NCBI GenBank assembly: GCA_041389725.1
Contig: JAWKRG010000003.1
Span: 806,001-870,000, forward strand
Direction of reading: 5' to 3'
From: Polyangiaceae bacterium
GTDB lineage: Bacteria; Myxococcota_A; Polyangia; Polyangiales; Polyangiaceae
DNA length: 64,000 nucleotides
Below are positions 17,065 through 27,010 of this stretch, piece after piece; the first letter of the stretch is position 1; each line of letters begins with the position of its first letter. A program made the position numbers and the translations under genes. Below the pieces are notes generated by a model. The model was not told where the DNA came from. It did not search any database and saw nothing but the letters and a program-made list of their open reading frames with translations.

Positions 17065-18036
17065 TCACGGGCAGTTGCCGCTGGTGACCGTGTCGCCCTT
17101 TTCGGGAACACCGCCGCCCGCCACGTCCTCGAAGCTCATCGGCATGGACTGGCAGTTTGCCTGACCGCAGTCGCTCTGCCGAGCGAAGTGTAGGTGGGGC
17201 CCCGTGGAATAGCCCGTAGACCCGGAGCGCCCGATGCGTTTGCCCTGCAACACATGGTCCCCCACCGAGACCTTCACGCCGTTGAGATGCTTGTAGATGG
17301 TCGTAGTCCCGTCCGCGTGGCGCAACACGACCAAGTTTGCGGAGTCGTAGCAAGTCTTGTCGTCGTTCGCGTCGTAGCAGCGGTCGCCCGGCACGGTCTG
17401 GGTGTAGGTGTGAATCACCTCACCGTCCGCCATGGCCACTACGGGGGTGTCGAGGGGTAGCCCGAGATCAAAAGCGAACTCGGTGATCTTCCCTGGATTG
17501 TGGCTCTTGGTACCGCCGTTTCCCTGAGTAATGCTGGCAGACTCGCCGCAACGAATGGGCAAGTAGAACTTCACTTGCTCGCTCGTCACGCAGGTGGCGT
17601 AGGCGGCGGATACGTAGCCCTGGATCTCTTTCGTCTGAATCTCGTACCAGGTGTCGTTGCCATTGACCGACTCGCCCGAGGTCTTGCTCGTCACGTCGAC
17701 GATACTGCCATTGGGGAGGGTTCCCACCGGCGTTCCGGACGTCGAGGGTTCGGGACGAACATTCAACGCCGCGCCGCTCGTGACGATGCGCACGCGATCG
17801 CAGGCACTCCCGTTGCCCGATGGGCCGCCCGGGAGGTAGCTGGACTTCCCGCCTTCGCCGGTGATCGAGCTCGTGCCTGGGCCGCCGCTGGACCCCGCCG
17901 CCCCGGCGGACTCGTCGGCGCTTCCACCTGCACCCGCAGGCGCACTTCGAACATCTCCGTCTGCCGGATCTTGTCCACCGCATGCCATGGCGAGCGTCAT
18001 CAGAACCGTCGACCCCAGAATCAATCGTGTTTTCAT
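17065..18036 (-). CDS. LytM/M23 peptidase lipoprotein with SH3 domain
   Basis: A 323-residue lipoprotein with GGGAGG before ATG 18036 and lipobox AMAC. After a Gly/Ser linker, residues 80-150 form a bacterial SH3 domain (GAALNVRPEPSTSGTPVGTL, TWYEIQTKEIQGYV). Residues 175-295 are a Peptidase_M23 domain with the zinc ligands recognisable as the first His/Asp region (SHNPGKITEFAFD) and HLHF near the end (STGPHLHF). It should cut peptide cross-links in peptidoglycan in the periplasm, or regulate enzymes that do. It is the first gene of an operon with a hydrolase and a TPR-like membrane protein. Confidence 0.88.
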   Translation of the reverse strand: MKTRLILGSTVLMTLAMACGGQDPADGDVRSAPAGAGGSADESAGAAGSSGGPGTSSITGEGGKSSYLPGGPSGNGSACDRVRIVTSGAALNVRPEPSTSGTPVGTLPNGSIVDVTSKTSGESVNGNDTWYEIQTKEIQGYVSAAYATCVTSEQVKFYLPIRCGESASITQGNGGTKSHNPGKITEFAFDLGLPLDTPVVAMADGEVIHTYTQTVPGDRCYDANDDKTCYDSANLVVLRHADGTTTIYKHLNGVKVSVGDHVLQGKRIGRSGSTGYSTGPHLHFARQSDCGQANCQSMPMSFEDVAGGGVPEKGDTVTSGNCP

Positions 18037-18162
18037 GATGCCTCCCCGCTGCAGACTGCGTGCCGTCGACGCGGCGACGGAATACGCGTCGTTCTCGAAC
18101 CCAGCTGTTACCCGAGAGGGGCAGTCTTGCGTCCGGGTGTTACGCGCGCAGTACGGGGGGCG

Positions 18163-19512
18163 TCATTCCTCGTCTTCGGTCGCCCCCTCGAGGCGACGAA
18201 CGATGGCATAAAGGTGCTTCCGACTGAGCCCCGCCGCTTCTGCTGCTCGCGAAATGTTGCCACGGTGGCGTGCAAGCAACGCGTCGACGTACGCACGATC
18301 GAAGCTGCTCAATACTTGATCTCGCGCTTCGCGATAGGGAACCGGCGAAGCGACGCCGGGATAGGATTGGCCAATGTGTGCGGGCCCCTCGGCCGCCGGA
18401 CCCAAGCTGAAAACCAGATTCGCAAAGTGAGGCGTCGGGCCCGCCAGGGCAACGGCTCGTTCGAGCACGTTTCTCAGCTCGCGGACGTTGCCGGGCCAAC
18501 TGTAGGCCATGAGCCGGCGCAACGACTCTCCGGCGATGGAATCTCCCGGAGCCAGCTTGGCGGCGAGCATTGCCTCGATGATATCCGCCAGATCCTCCGG
18601 CCGGTGCCGCAGCGGCGGCATGGTGACCTTCACGACCTCGAGACGGTACAGCAGATCGCTTCGAAAAGCGCCACGGCGCACCTCTGCGTGAAGGTCACGG
18701 TTGGTGGCCGCGATCACTCGCACGTCGACTTGTCGCATCGTGTCGTCGCCGACGCGACGGACCTGACCGGTCTCGAGGACGCGCAGCAGCCGCGGCTGGA
18801 GGTCCAGCGGAAGCTCGCCGATTTCGTCGAGGAAGATGGTGCCACCGTGCGCCTGGTGAAAGGCTCCAGCCCGATCCGCAACCGCACCGGAGAATGCGCC
18901 TCGCTTGTGACCGAATAGCTCGCTCTCGGCGAGATTTCGCGGCACGGCGGCGCAGTCGAACACGACCAACGGGCGTTCACTTCGCAGGGAAGCTGCATGC
19001 ACCGAGCGCGCAACTAGTTCCTTGCCCGTTCCGCTTTCACCCTCGACCAGCACAGTGACGTCGGTGGGGGCAACGCGCTCCAGGATGGCGAAGATCTCGC
19101 GCATGCGCACAGAGCGACCCAAGAGCTCGCCGAAGCGCGTGGCCTTGCCTGGTTGGACTTCGCGGTGCATCCAACCCGGGTAGATGCCGATGGAGGTTGC
19201 ACCGAGTCGCACTACGGAACCCAGAGCCAACTCCGCCTCCGTGATGCGCGAGGAACCGAGGAACGTGCCGTTGCGACTCCCGAGATCTCGCACCAGCACC
19301 CGGCCAGCACGAAGCGAGAACTCCGCGTGCCGACGCGAGACGGTGCTGTCCGTCAAGACGATGCTCGCGGCCGGATCGGCGCCAACGATCAGCGCGCCAT
19401 TCAGCGGAAGCTCGATCCCCTCTTCAGCACCATCGAGCACCACCAGCTTCGCGCGGATGCCGGCCGGACCCAAAACGAGCGAGAGGTCCGCAGTCTGCTC
19501 CCCTAACGTCAT
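18163..19512 (-). CDS. FHA-domain sigma-54-dependent transcriptional activator
   Basis: A 449-residue enhancer-binding protein. The FHA domain at about 20-112 has the phosphothreonine-binding residues (STVSRRHAEF, DLGSRNGTF). The AAA+ domain has Walker A GESGTGKE (158-165), the sigma-54 contact loop GAFSGA (205-210, the common GAFTGA with Ser for Thr), Walker B TIFLDEIGEL and an Arg finger region (FRSDLLYRL). A Fis-type helix-turn-helix is at the end (NISRAAEAAGLSRKHLYAI). Instead of a receiver domain it would be switched by binding a phosphorylated Thr. It lies 71 bases downstream of, and in the same direction as, a Ser/Thr kinase, so that kinase is the likely partner. Confidence 0.93.
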   Translation of the reverse strand: MTLGEQTADLSLVLGPAGIRAKLVVLDGAEEGIELPLNGALIVGADPAASIVLTDSTVSRRHAEFSLRAGRVLVRDLGSRNGTFLGSSRITEAELALGSVVRLGATSIGIYPGWMHREVQPGKATRFGELLGRSVRMREIFAILERVAPTDVTVLVEGESGTGKELVARSVHAASLRSERPLVVFDCAAVPRNLAESELFGHKRGAFSGAVADRAGAFHQAHGGTIFLDEIGELPLDLQPRLLRVLETGQVRRVGDDTMRQVDVRVIAATNRDLHAEVRRGAFRSDLLYRLEVVKVTMPPLRHRPEDLADIIEAMLAAKLAPGDSIAGESLRRLMAYSWPGNVRELRNVLERAVALAGPTPHFANLVFSLGPAAEGPAHIGQSYPGVASPVPYREARDQVLSSFDRAYVDALLARHRGNISRAAEAAGLSRKHLYAIVRRLEGATEDEE

Positions 19513-19583
19513 GCGACTTCCATGTCAGTCGCGCTGCGCGGCGTCAATTGCTCCACTCTCGGCCAAGTCTGCTCGACACGATC

Positions 19584-21320
19584 CTACCTCCACCAGGTGT
19601 CCTCCTGTTTCACCGGCGCCGGAGCGTCCGAGTCTGCCCCGCGATTGGGTTCGGTCACCACTTCGACGGGGGTTGGGGCTGGCGTCCGGGGCTCCAGGGC
19701 CAGCACGGGGTCGCGGGATTCGAGCCGTGGCGCGGATCGCTGAGCCGCCCGATCGAGGGCTCGCGCCAAGTTCGCCGTCGTGGCCGACGGCGCGGAAACC
19801 GTCGGCGGCGTCGGGGCGCTGGGCTCGCCGTTACTCTCCGTCACGAGAGGAAACAACAGGACCGGAGCGTGGCGGGGAGGCCGCGTTTCGAGATGCGCTC
19901 GAACCATGACGGGGTGCTGCGACGGGACGAAGCCTCGAAGACCTGCAACAGCAGCGGCACCTGCGGCGGACGCTGCGACGAGCCACGAAGCAACTCGGAG
20001 CGAGCGCCGCAGACTCCGAAACGGTCGTGCCGCATTGGCGACGTCCGACACGACGGGCGGGTTGGTTCGGACCTCGCTGCGACTGACATCCTGCGTCGGT
20101 GCGTTCCGAAGCTCGTAGGGGCTGACGTCTGGCGTAGTCGAGTTGGTTCGGACCTCGCTGCGACTGACATCAGGCGAAGACGCATCGGCGCGGACTTGGC
20201 GGCGGCTCAGTTCGTGTGAAGGCGTGGTGCAGGGTCCGCTGTCGCCGTGTTGCGCGAAAGATGATTCGGAACGCGAGACCGATGGCACCGAGGCCGCTTG
20301 TCGAGATGGCAACGTGGCCCAGCGCTTGGCGCGTAGCGGACCGGCAATTGCTCCACGCTCGCCCTCGGCCAGCGCGAGGGCCAACGCTTCGACGGCGCGC
20401 GAGGGCGAGGCTGGGCGGCGCGCGGGATCCGGGTGGGCGGCGCTGGCGAACCAAGCGTCGAATCCTTTCGGCAGCGGAACGCCGAGGGCCGCCGCGCGAA
20501 TCGAGGCGGGCTCGGGCGGCCCCGCAGCCAGGAGCTTCGCCAGGCGGAAGAATCCGCCGCACTGTCGCGGTGCACCCCGATAGTAGTGAACCCCGACGAG
20601 AAACTTGTAGGCCAGCATTCCCAACGCGTACACGTCGGCTGCGGGTGTCAGGGCACGCTGCGTGAACTGCTCGGGGGCCATGTACAGCGGTGTACCAATC
20701 GCTTGGCCCGGCCCGATCGTTGCCGCGTCCACCATGCGGGCAATCCCGAAATCGAGAACCTTGACCAACGGTCGGCCATCCGCGCTCTGGGTCACGAACA
20801 GGTTGCTCGGCTTCAGGTCGCGATGCACGATGCCGCAGGCGTGCGCTCGCTCCAACGCACTCGCCACCTGCCCGAGGTAGAGCACGGTGTCGTCGGTACC
20901 GAAGCGACCCGCCCTGCGCAGTGAGACGTCGAGGCCTTCGCCAACCAGCAGCTCCATCACCAAGAACGGGAGGTCGAGGTCGGCGTCGATTCCCGCGTCC
21001 AGAATCTGGGGCACGTGCTCGCCACCGACTCTCGCAGCGAGGCGCCCTTCGCGCAGAAAACGCGCTCGAAAGAGTGGCTCGCGGGCCACCGAGGGATGAG
21101 GCACCTTGACGGCAACGCGTCGTTCGGTCGTCACGTGGCTGGCTTCATGCACGGTCCCGAAACCACCAGAGCCCACCAGTCGCGAGATCTGGTAGCGACC
21201 GGCCAGCAAGGTACCGGGCGTCAAACCCAATGGCGTCGTTCCGTTTCGCTTGGAAGTCGGCGCGACGAGTGACGCCACGGGGCTTTCTGCGCTCTTGGTG
21301 CGTTGCACTGGGTCGGGCAT
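19584..21320 (-). CDS. Membrane Ser/Thr protein kinase with decapeptide repeats and C-terminal Trp-Trp-Arg
   Basis: A 578-residue kinase with GGAGAG before ATG 21320. Core: glycine loop GSGGFGTVH (50-58), Lys72, HRD 166-168, DFG 190-192, and activation-segment end YMAPEQF. Between the kinase and the membrane helix (about 445-465) is a tract of imperfect repeats of DVSRSEVRTN (residues about 370-425) full of Ser and Thr after Asp/Pro. The tail is Pro/Thr-rich and ends in DTWWR, as in the kinase at 13258-14862. It is probably co-transcribed with the downstream FHA activator, and the repeats could be autophosphorylation and docking sites; that part is inference. Confidence 0.93.
   Translation of the reverse strand: MPDPVQRTKSAESPVASLVAPTSKRNGTTPLGLTPGTLLAGRYQISRLVGSGGFGTVHEASHVTTERRVAVKVPHPSVAREPLFRARFLREGRLAARVGGEHVPQILDAGIDADLDLPFLVMELLVGEGLDVSLRRAGRFGTDDTVLYLGQVASALERAHACGIVHRDLKPSNLFVTQSADGRPLVKVLDFGIARMVDAATIGPGQAIGTPLYMAPEQFTQRALTPAADVYALGMLAYKFLVGVHYYRGAPRQCGGFFRLAKLLAAGPPEPASIRAAALGVPLPKGFDAWFASAAHPDPARRPASPSRAVEALALALAEGERGAIAGPLRAKRWATLPSRQAASVPSVSRSESSFAQHGDSGPCTTPSHELSRRQVRADASSPDVSRSEVRTNSTTPDVSPYELRNAPTQDVSRSEVRTNPPVVSDVANAARPFRSLRRSLRVASWLVAASAAGAAAVAGLRGFVPSQHPVMVRAHLETRPPRHAPVLLFPLVTESNGEPSAPTPPTVSAPSATTANLARALDRAAQRSAPRLESRDPVLALEPRTPAPTPVEVVTEPNRGADSDAPAPVKQEDTWWR
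20061..20171 (-). repeat. 30-bp direct repeat inside the kinase gene
   Basis: The same 30 bases occur at 20061-20090 and 20142-20171, 81 bases apart and in the same reading frame. They encode the DVSRSEVRTN unit of the juxtamembrane segment. A diverged unit (DVSPYELRNA) lies between them, so the tract grew by in-frame duplication. Confidence 0.85.
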
Positions 21321-21397
21321 TGCTCTCCGTCCTTTCCGAATCGCGGAGCGCGCCGTGCATGACGCACGACGCGCTGCCTGGGTGAGCCAGCGACGAC

Positions 21398-22267
21398 CTA
21401 GCAGTCGATCTTGTAGGGAGCCGACGTCAGAGTCTTGGTCTTACCCGTGTCAGTCTCGATCACGACGGTGAGCTCGGCGGTCCCGTTGCAGTAGGCTGAA
21501 CACTGCGGGGTCAAGCTCGGGTTGATGCTTTGGAAAGTGACCTGCTTGGTCTTGCCAGAGGCGATGCTGGTGCCTGCGGGTGAAACAGGAAACGGGACGT
21601 TCAACTTCGAGTTGAAATAGGTCAGCAGCACGGAAGCGCTCTTGACGGTGGCGACACGTGTACTCGTGGTTTGGTTCTCGAAGGAGACATCGAACTTCGT
21701 GTCCTGATAGCTTTGCTTGACGTTGACGATTGCGCAGAATGGCAGCGCCGTCGACTGGTCCACCAACACCATCTTCAAGACCGGCGTCGAACCGCCGCCG
21801 CCACCAATGCCCGTCAGGCCACCCGATCCGATGGCGCCACCGAAGCCGGGAGCGCCACCAAGCCCGGGGCCTCCGCTGGTCCCGACGAGGCCGCCGCTGC
21901 CACCGCTGTTGCCGCCGCTGCCGACGGAGCCGCCAGTGCCGGCGCCCTTGCCACCGGTACCGCCAGTGCCGGCGCCCTTGCCACCGGTGCCGGAGATGCC
22001 ACCAGCGCCGCCCGAGCCATTGTTCTTCTTGCACGGGGGCTTCTTGCACCCGCCCGGTTGGCTGTTGCCGCCGCTGCCGGTGCTCGCTCCGGCGACGCCG
22101 TAGTCGGAGCCTGCGGCGCCTCCCGCGTTGTAGTCACCCGCGGAGCCGGCAGACCCGGGGTCCGCATAGGGATCTCGGCTCTCCGCAGGGTCGGCCTCGC
22201 TGCCACACGCCACCGCCAATGCAGCCAAGGTGCCGAGGATCAAAGTGCTCTGAAGTGATTTTCTCAT
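21398..22267 (-). CDS. Gly-rich stalked lipoprotein, function unknown
   Basis: A 289-residue protein, start ATG 22267 set by GGAGG upstream, signal peptide LGTLAALAVAC with lipobox. Residues 30-165 are a Gly/Ser/Ala/Thr linker with repeats such as GTGGKGAGTGG and one Lys/Cys-rich break (CKKPPCKKNN). The C-terminal 115 residues have the look of a beta-sandwich (VDVSFENQTTS-type strands: KFDVSFENQTTSTRVATVK, KQVTFQSINPSL) with five cysteines and a final Cys. The gene follows a small gap after the kinase. Coding is well supported; the role is unknown, likely a surface display protein. Confidence 0.82.
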   Translation of the reverse strand: MRKSLQSTLILGTLAALAVACGSEADPAESRDPYADPGSAGSAGDYNAGGAAGSDYGVAGASTGSGGNSQPGGCKKPPCKKNNGSGGAGGISGTGGKGAGTGGTGGKGAGTGGSVGSGGNSGGSGGLVGTSGGPGLGGAPGFGGAIGSGGLTGIGGGGGSTPVLKMVLVDQSTALPFCAIVNVKQSYQDTKFDVSFENQTTSTRVATVKSASVLLTYFNSKLNVPFPVSPAGTSIASGKTKQVTFQSINPSLTPQCSAYCNGTAELTVVIETDTGKTKTLTSAPYKIDC

Positions 22268-22419
22268 TTTCAACCTCCGCCCCGAGACAATCCAAGGCGC
22301 GTGCCACCCGCGAAACACGTGGGTTTCGACATCAACGCGCGCGCTGGTGTTTCTCGCGGAGGTCAGCCTCGGGGACGCGTGATCCCGCGCGGTTACACTT
22401 CGGGCCGACGGGCGCCCGC

Positions 22420-23916
22420 CTACTGGATCGCGAGCGACGGCTGGATCAACCGGGAGGTTCCGCCTTGCGCGTAGATGCTCTCGCGCAGCCAGCCGCCGGT
22501 GCTTTGCTGCAAGTGCACCAGCTCGTTGTTGTTGAGGGTGCCTTCGGACACCACTGCGTGAATCGTCCCACTGGTGTCCCCAGCAAAGGCGGCACCGGTG
22601 TGAGGCCCGGGGTGCGCCTGGCCCAGGGTCTGCCAACTGCCGCCGTTCAGAGGCTTCTTCACTAGCTCGATGCCCGAGCCCACGCGGTGACCGACGAGGA
22701 GTTCGTTCTGAGGTGAGAGCGTCGATGCAATGAACTCGGTGTCGAAGGCGTCATAGCCCGCGGTACCGTCCGCCTTCACCCAGTTGCTGCCGCTCCAACG
22801 GGTGAATCCGAACTTGAACACGATGTTGGCGTGCAGCGCGGCATCCAACACGATGTGCTTGTAGGCACCGGACTGCTTCGGGGAAAAGGCGAGCAACTCA
22901 TTGCTCCACCCCGACGCGCCATCGCGAGCGTAGTGCAACTGGTAACCGCCGTGGTCATGGTGTGCCACGTGGGCGTAGCCGCTGCTGTCGAAGGTGAGCG
23001 CAGGCGCGCCCCCGGGATTGGCCACGCCTGTCGGCGGAGTGGTGTCGAGCACCACGCTGCCCTGCCATTGACTCCCGGACCAAGAGTAACGTTTCAGCGT
23101 AGTGCCCTGTCGAAACACCAACTCGGGCTTACCGCCATGCATGGTGATGAAGTGCTTTCCTGCACCCACGGTGTCCACGTTGGAGTCGAGCACGTCGTAG
23201 CCGAAGGCACCGTTCATCTGTACCCAAGCGTTGCCGTCCCAGCGCGTGAAGCGCAGCGTCTTGGTACGTTGATGCATGTAGGCGACGTTGGGCAATCCGG
23301 CGGCATCGAGAACTAGCTCCTGCATGGCAAAGGTGGAGCCACTGCTGGCACTGAGTCCGGAGTCGACGATGCTGAGGGTCCAAGTCGTCGAGCCCTTCGC
23401 CTTGACGCCGTGACGCAGGATTCCGTAGTACGCGCCGGACTGCGCCGCCGCGTCCATGAACAGCACGTGCACGTCGCTGGTGGCCGGTGTGGGTCCAGCG
23501 TCGACGAATCCGCCGCTACCGCCCGAGCCGGCAGAAGCGCCCATGCCGGCGGAGCCGCCCGCGTCCGCGCCAGCAGCACCGCTGCTTCCGCCGGTACCGC
23601 CAAAGGCACCGAAGGCTCCAAAACCTCCAGCGGCGGAACCACCCGTGCCGGCACCTCCCGACCCCGAGATGCCGCAAGCCTCATCGCAATCCCTTGCGCA
23701 GCACGAACCGAGACAGCGCTTGATGGTCGCCGCGAACTTGGTGCCCGGACACTGACAGATCAGCCCCGGACACGCGCTAGCGGTCGAACACTTGACGCCA
23801 CCCACACCAAGACAGGTGCCGCCGCCACCGGTCCCCGATCCTCCCGCACCTCCGGACGAGCACGCGCCGATGAACCCGAAGCCCCCTGCACAGAACCAAA
23901 GCCAACCCCAACGCAT
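22420..23916 (-). CDS. Lipoprotein with predicted beta-propeller domain
   Basis: A 498-residue protein, start ATG 23916 with GGGAGG upstream. Signal peptide and lipobox FIGAC. A Gly-rich linker is interrupted by a Cys-rich cluster (SCCARDCDEACG). Residues about 170-498 contain recurring blocks of 45-55 residues with the pattern 'Ser/Asp-x-x-Gly-x-x-x-Val-Ala/hydrophobic ... His ... Trp-x-Gly-x-x-Trp' (FTRWDGNAWVQM, RYSWSGSQWQG, FTRWSGSNWVKA), as in BNR/sialidase-like propellers; active-site arginines for sialidase were not identified. It is probably a surface binding protein. Confidence 0.8.
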   Translation of the reverse strand: MRWGWLWFCAGGFGFIGACSSGGAGGSGTGGGGTCLGVGGVKCSTASACPGLICQCPGTKFAATIKRCLGSCCARDCDEACGISGSGGAGTGGSAAGGFGAFGAFGGTGGSSGAAGADAGGSAGMGASAGSGGSGGFVDAGPTPATSDVHVLFMDAAAQSGAYYGILRHGVKAKGSTTWTLSIVDSGLSASSGSTFAMQELVLDAAGLPNVAYMHQRTKTLRFTRWDGNAWVQMNGAFGYDVLDSNVDTVGAGKHFITMHGGKPELVFRQGTTLKRYSWSGSQWQGSVVLDTTPPTGVANPGGAPALTFDSSGYAHVAHHDHGGYQLHYARDGASGWSNELLAFSPKQSGAYKHIVLDAALHANIVFKFGFTRWSGSNWVKADGTAGYDAFDTEFIASTLSPQNELLVGHRVGSGIELVKKPLNGGSWQTLGQAHPGPHTGAAFAGDTSGTIHAVVSEGTLNNNELVHLQQSTGGWLRESIYAQGGTSRLIQPSLAIQ

Positions 23917-24216
23917 GAACGAGCCTCCCGAAGCGTGAACTGTAACGCATTTCAGGGCGAGCGATGCACGCGCAGCGCTGCAGCCCCCCACATACACCGG
24001 CTTTCGCTTGCGTTCCTCCGCACATTCCCCTGAGCCACGAGGACGGCGACGTGGGAGGTGACGCCCGCATCGTCTCGGTGTGACGTGCAACCCCTGCGCT
24101 TCACCGCTGCGAGTTTACACCGCGCTGATCCAGAAGAAGTACGACTCGACGATTTCGCAGATCATCCAGAACTTGAAGTGACCACTCGCCAGTGAGTTGG
24201 CTACAATGCGCCTCCC
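23917..24216. other. Intergenic region of about 300 bases upstream of ygfK
   Basis: No convincing complete gene. The stretch 24080-24181 on the plus strand contains a coding-like segment ending LIQKKYDSTISQIIQNLK then TGA, with strongly preferred codons but no homologue recognised and no good start. It may be a gene remnant. The last 40 bases hold a candidate promoter for ygfK, listed separately. Confidence 0.5.
24179..24207 (+). promoter_or_regulatory. Candidate sigma-70-like promoter for ygfK
   Basis: A -10-like TACAAT (24202-24207, five of six consensus bases) sits 17 bases after a weak -35-like TGACCA (24179-24184). Transcription would start near 24214, only about 3 bases before the ATG, giving a nearly leaderless mRNA. 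This fits the lack of a Shine-Dalgarno sequence before ygfK. Confidence 0.4.
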
Positions 24217-26280
<2,064 letters not shown>

Positions 26281-26322
26281 TCTGCCATCCTAGCTGCTGG
26301 CACTCGGTGCTGGCTCTCGTCA

Positions 26323-26733
26323 CTAGCGTCCCAGAAGCCAATCCAGTGCGCGCTTCTCGTCGGAGAAGAACGAGAACTCCGGCAACCCGCTCTCTTCCGA
26401 GAGCCGCTTGATCTGCAGCCGGTTGAGAGCGTTCGAAACTAGGTTCGCAGCCCGGGTTATCTTCAATCTGACACTGAGCGCCATCATGTCCGCATGCACT
26501 TGCTGCACACGCGGACGCTGAGGAGGATAGTTGCTGATGTCCGCCAGGACGGCCCAGCTCGGTCCGTCCTTGATCTCCTCGAAGGCGCTGGTGCACGCCC
26601 CTCGAAAATCTTCGCCCAGGGCTTCAGTCCAAAGTCCCCAGAGATCGAGCCGCACGAGCCGGCGCTTGGCGTCCCGGGTCACACGAAACCCCACCTCGGG
26701 GTCGCCCCCGTTCCAGACCTTCACATCCTGCAT
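26323..26733 (-). CDS. STAS-like (SpoIIAA-type) regulatory protein
   Basis: A 136-residue protein starting at ATG 26733 (an in-frame GTG at 26772 is an alternative). The order of strands and helices (RLVRLDLWGLWTEALGEDF, SWAVLADISNYPPQ, EFSFFSDEKRALDWLL) resembles small STAS/SpoIIAA-like proteins of myxobacteria, but there is no clear phosphorylatable Ser at the canonical place. It is convergent with ygfK and divergent from the kinase/phosphatase gene at 27011, whose downstream neighbours are also partner-switch proteins. It may therefore belong to the same signalling system. Medium certainty for the fold, low for the role. Confidence 0.6.
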   Translation of the reverse strand: MQDVKVWNGGDPEVGFRVTRDAKRRLVRLDLWGLWTEALGEDFRGACTSAFEEIKDGPSWAVLADISNYPPQRPRVQQVHADMMALSVRLKITRAANLVSNALNRLQIKRLSEESGLPEFSFFSDEKRALDWLLGR

Positions 26734-26771
26734 GTAGCTAGCTAGTTCGCCCGGCCGGGCGCGTCTCCACA

Positions 26772-26789
26772 CCCCGCTGAAAGGCGGGG
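26772..26789. promoter_or_regulatory. GC hairpin in the divergent intergenic region
   Basis: CCCCGC (26772-26777) and GCGGGG (26784-26789) form a 6-bp stem with a 6-base loop, between the STAS-like gene and the kinase gene at 27011. It has no T-run on either side. It could be an operator or mRNA structure. The rest of the interval to 27010 shows no gene. Confidence 0.25.
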
Positions 26790-27010
26790 CGATCCAAGAC
26801 GGCGATTGATATCGAAGCCGTCGTCAGAGTGCAAGCCGGGTCACACGGCCGCACAGGGAGGGCTACTTGAAGGCACGACGGATACGGACGATGCGATCAG
26901 TGTAGGAGATGTACTACGCCTCCCTACGTCTCTTGCGAATGGGTGCAGCCGGTGGGGAACGCTTGCGCTCACCGCGACACTCTGGTCTCTTGGAGTCGGG
27001 GTAAACGCGA

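Noticed and set aside
17500..18918. 472-codon plus-strand frame across the LytM gene and the FHA activator
   Set aside because: It spans two well-supported minus-strand genes and their intergenic gap, with no recognisable domain.
26772..26789. Rho-independent terminator
   Set aside because: The hairpin is only 6 bp with no T-run and lies upstream of genes on both sides, so it was kept only as a weak regulatory structure.
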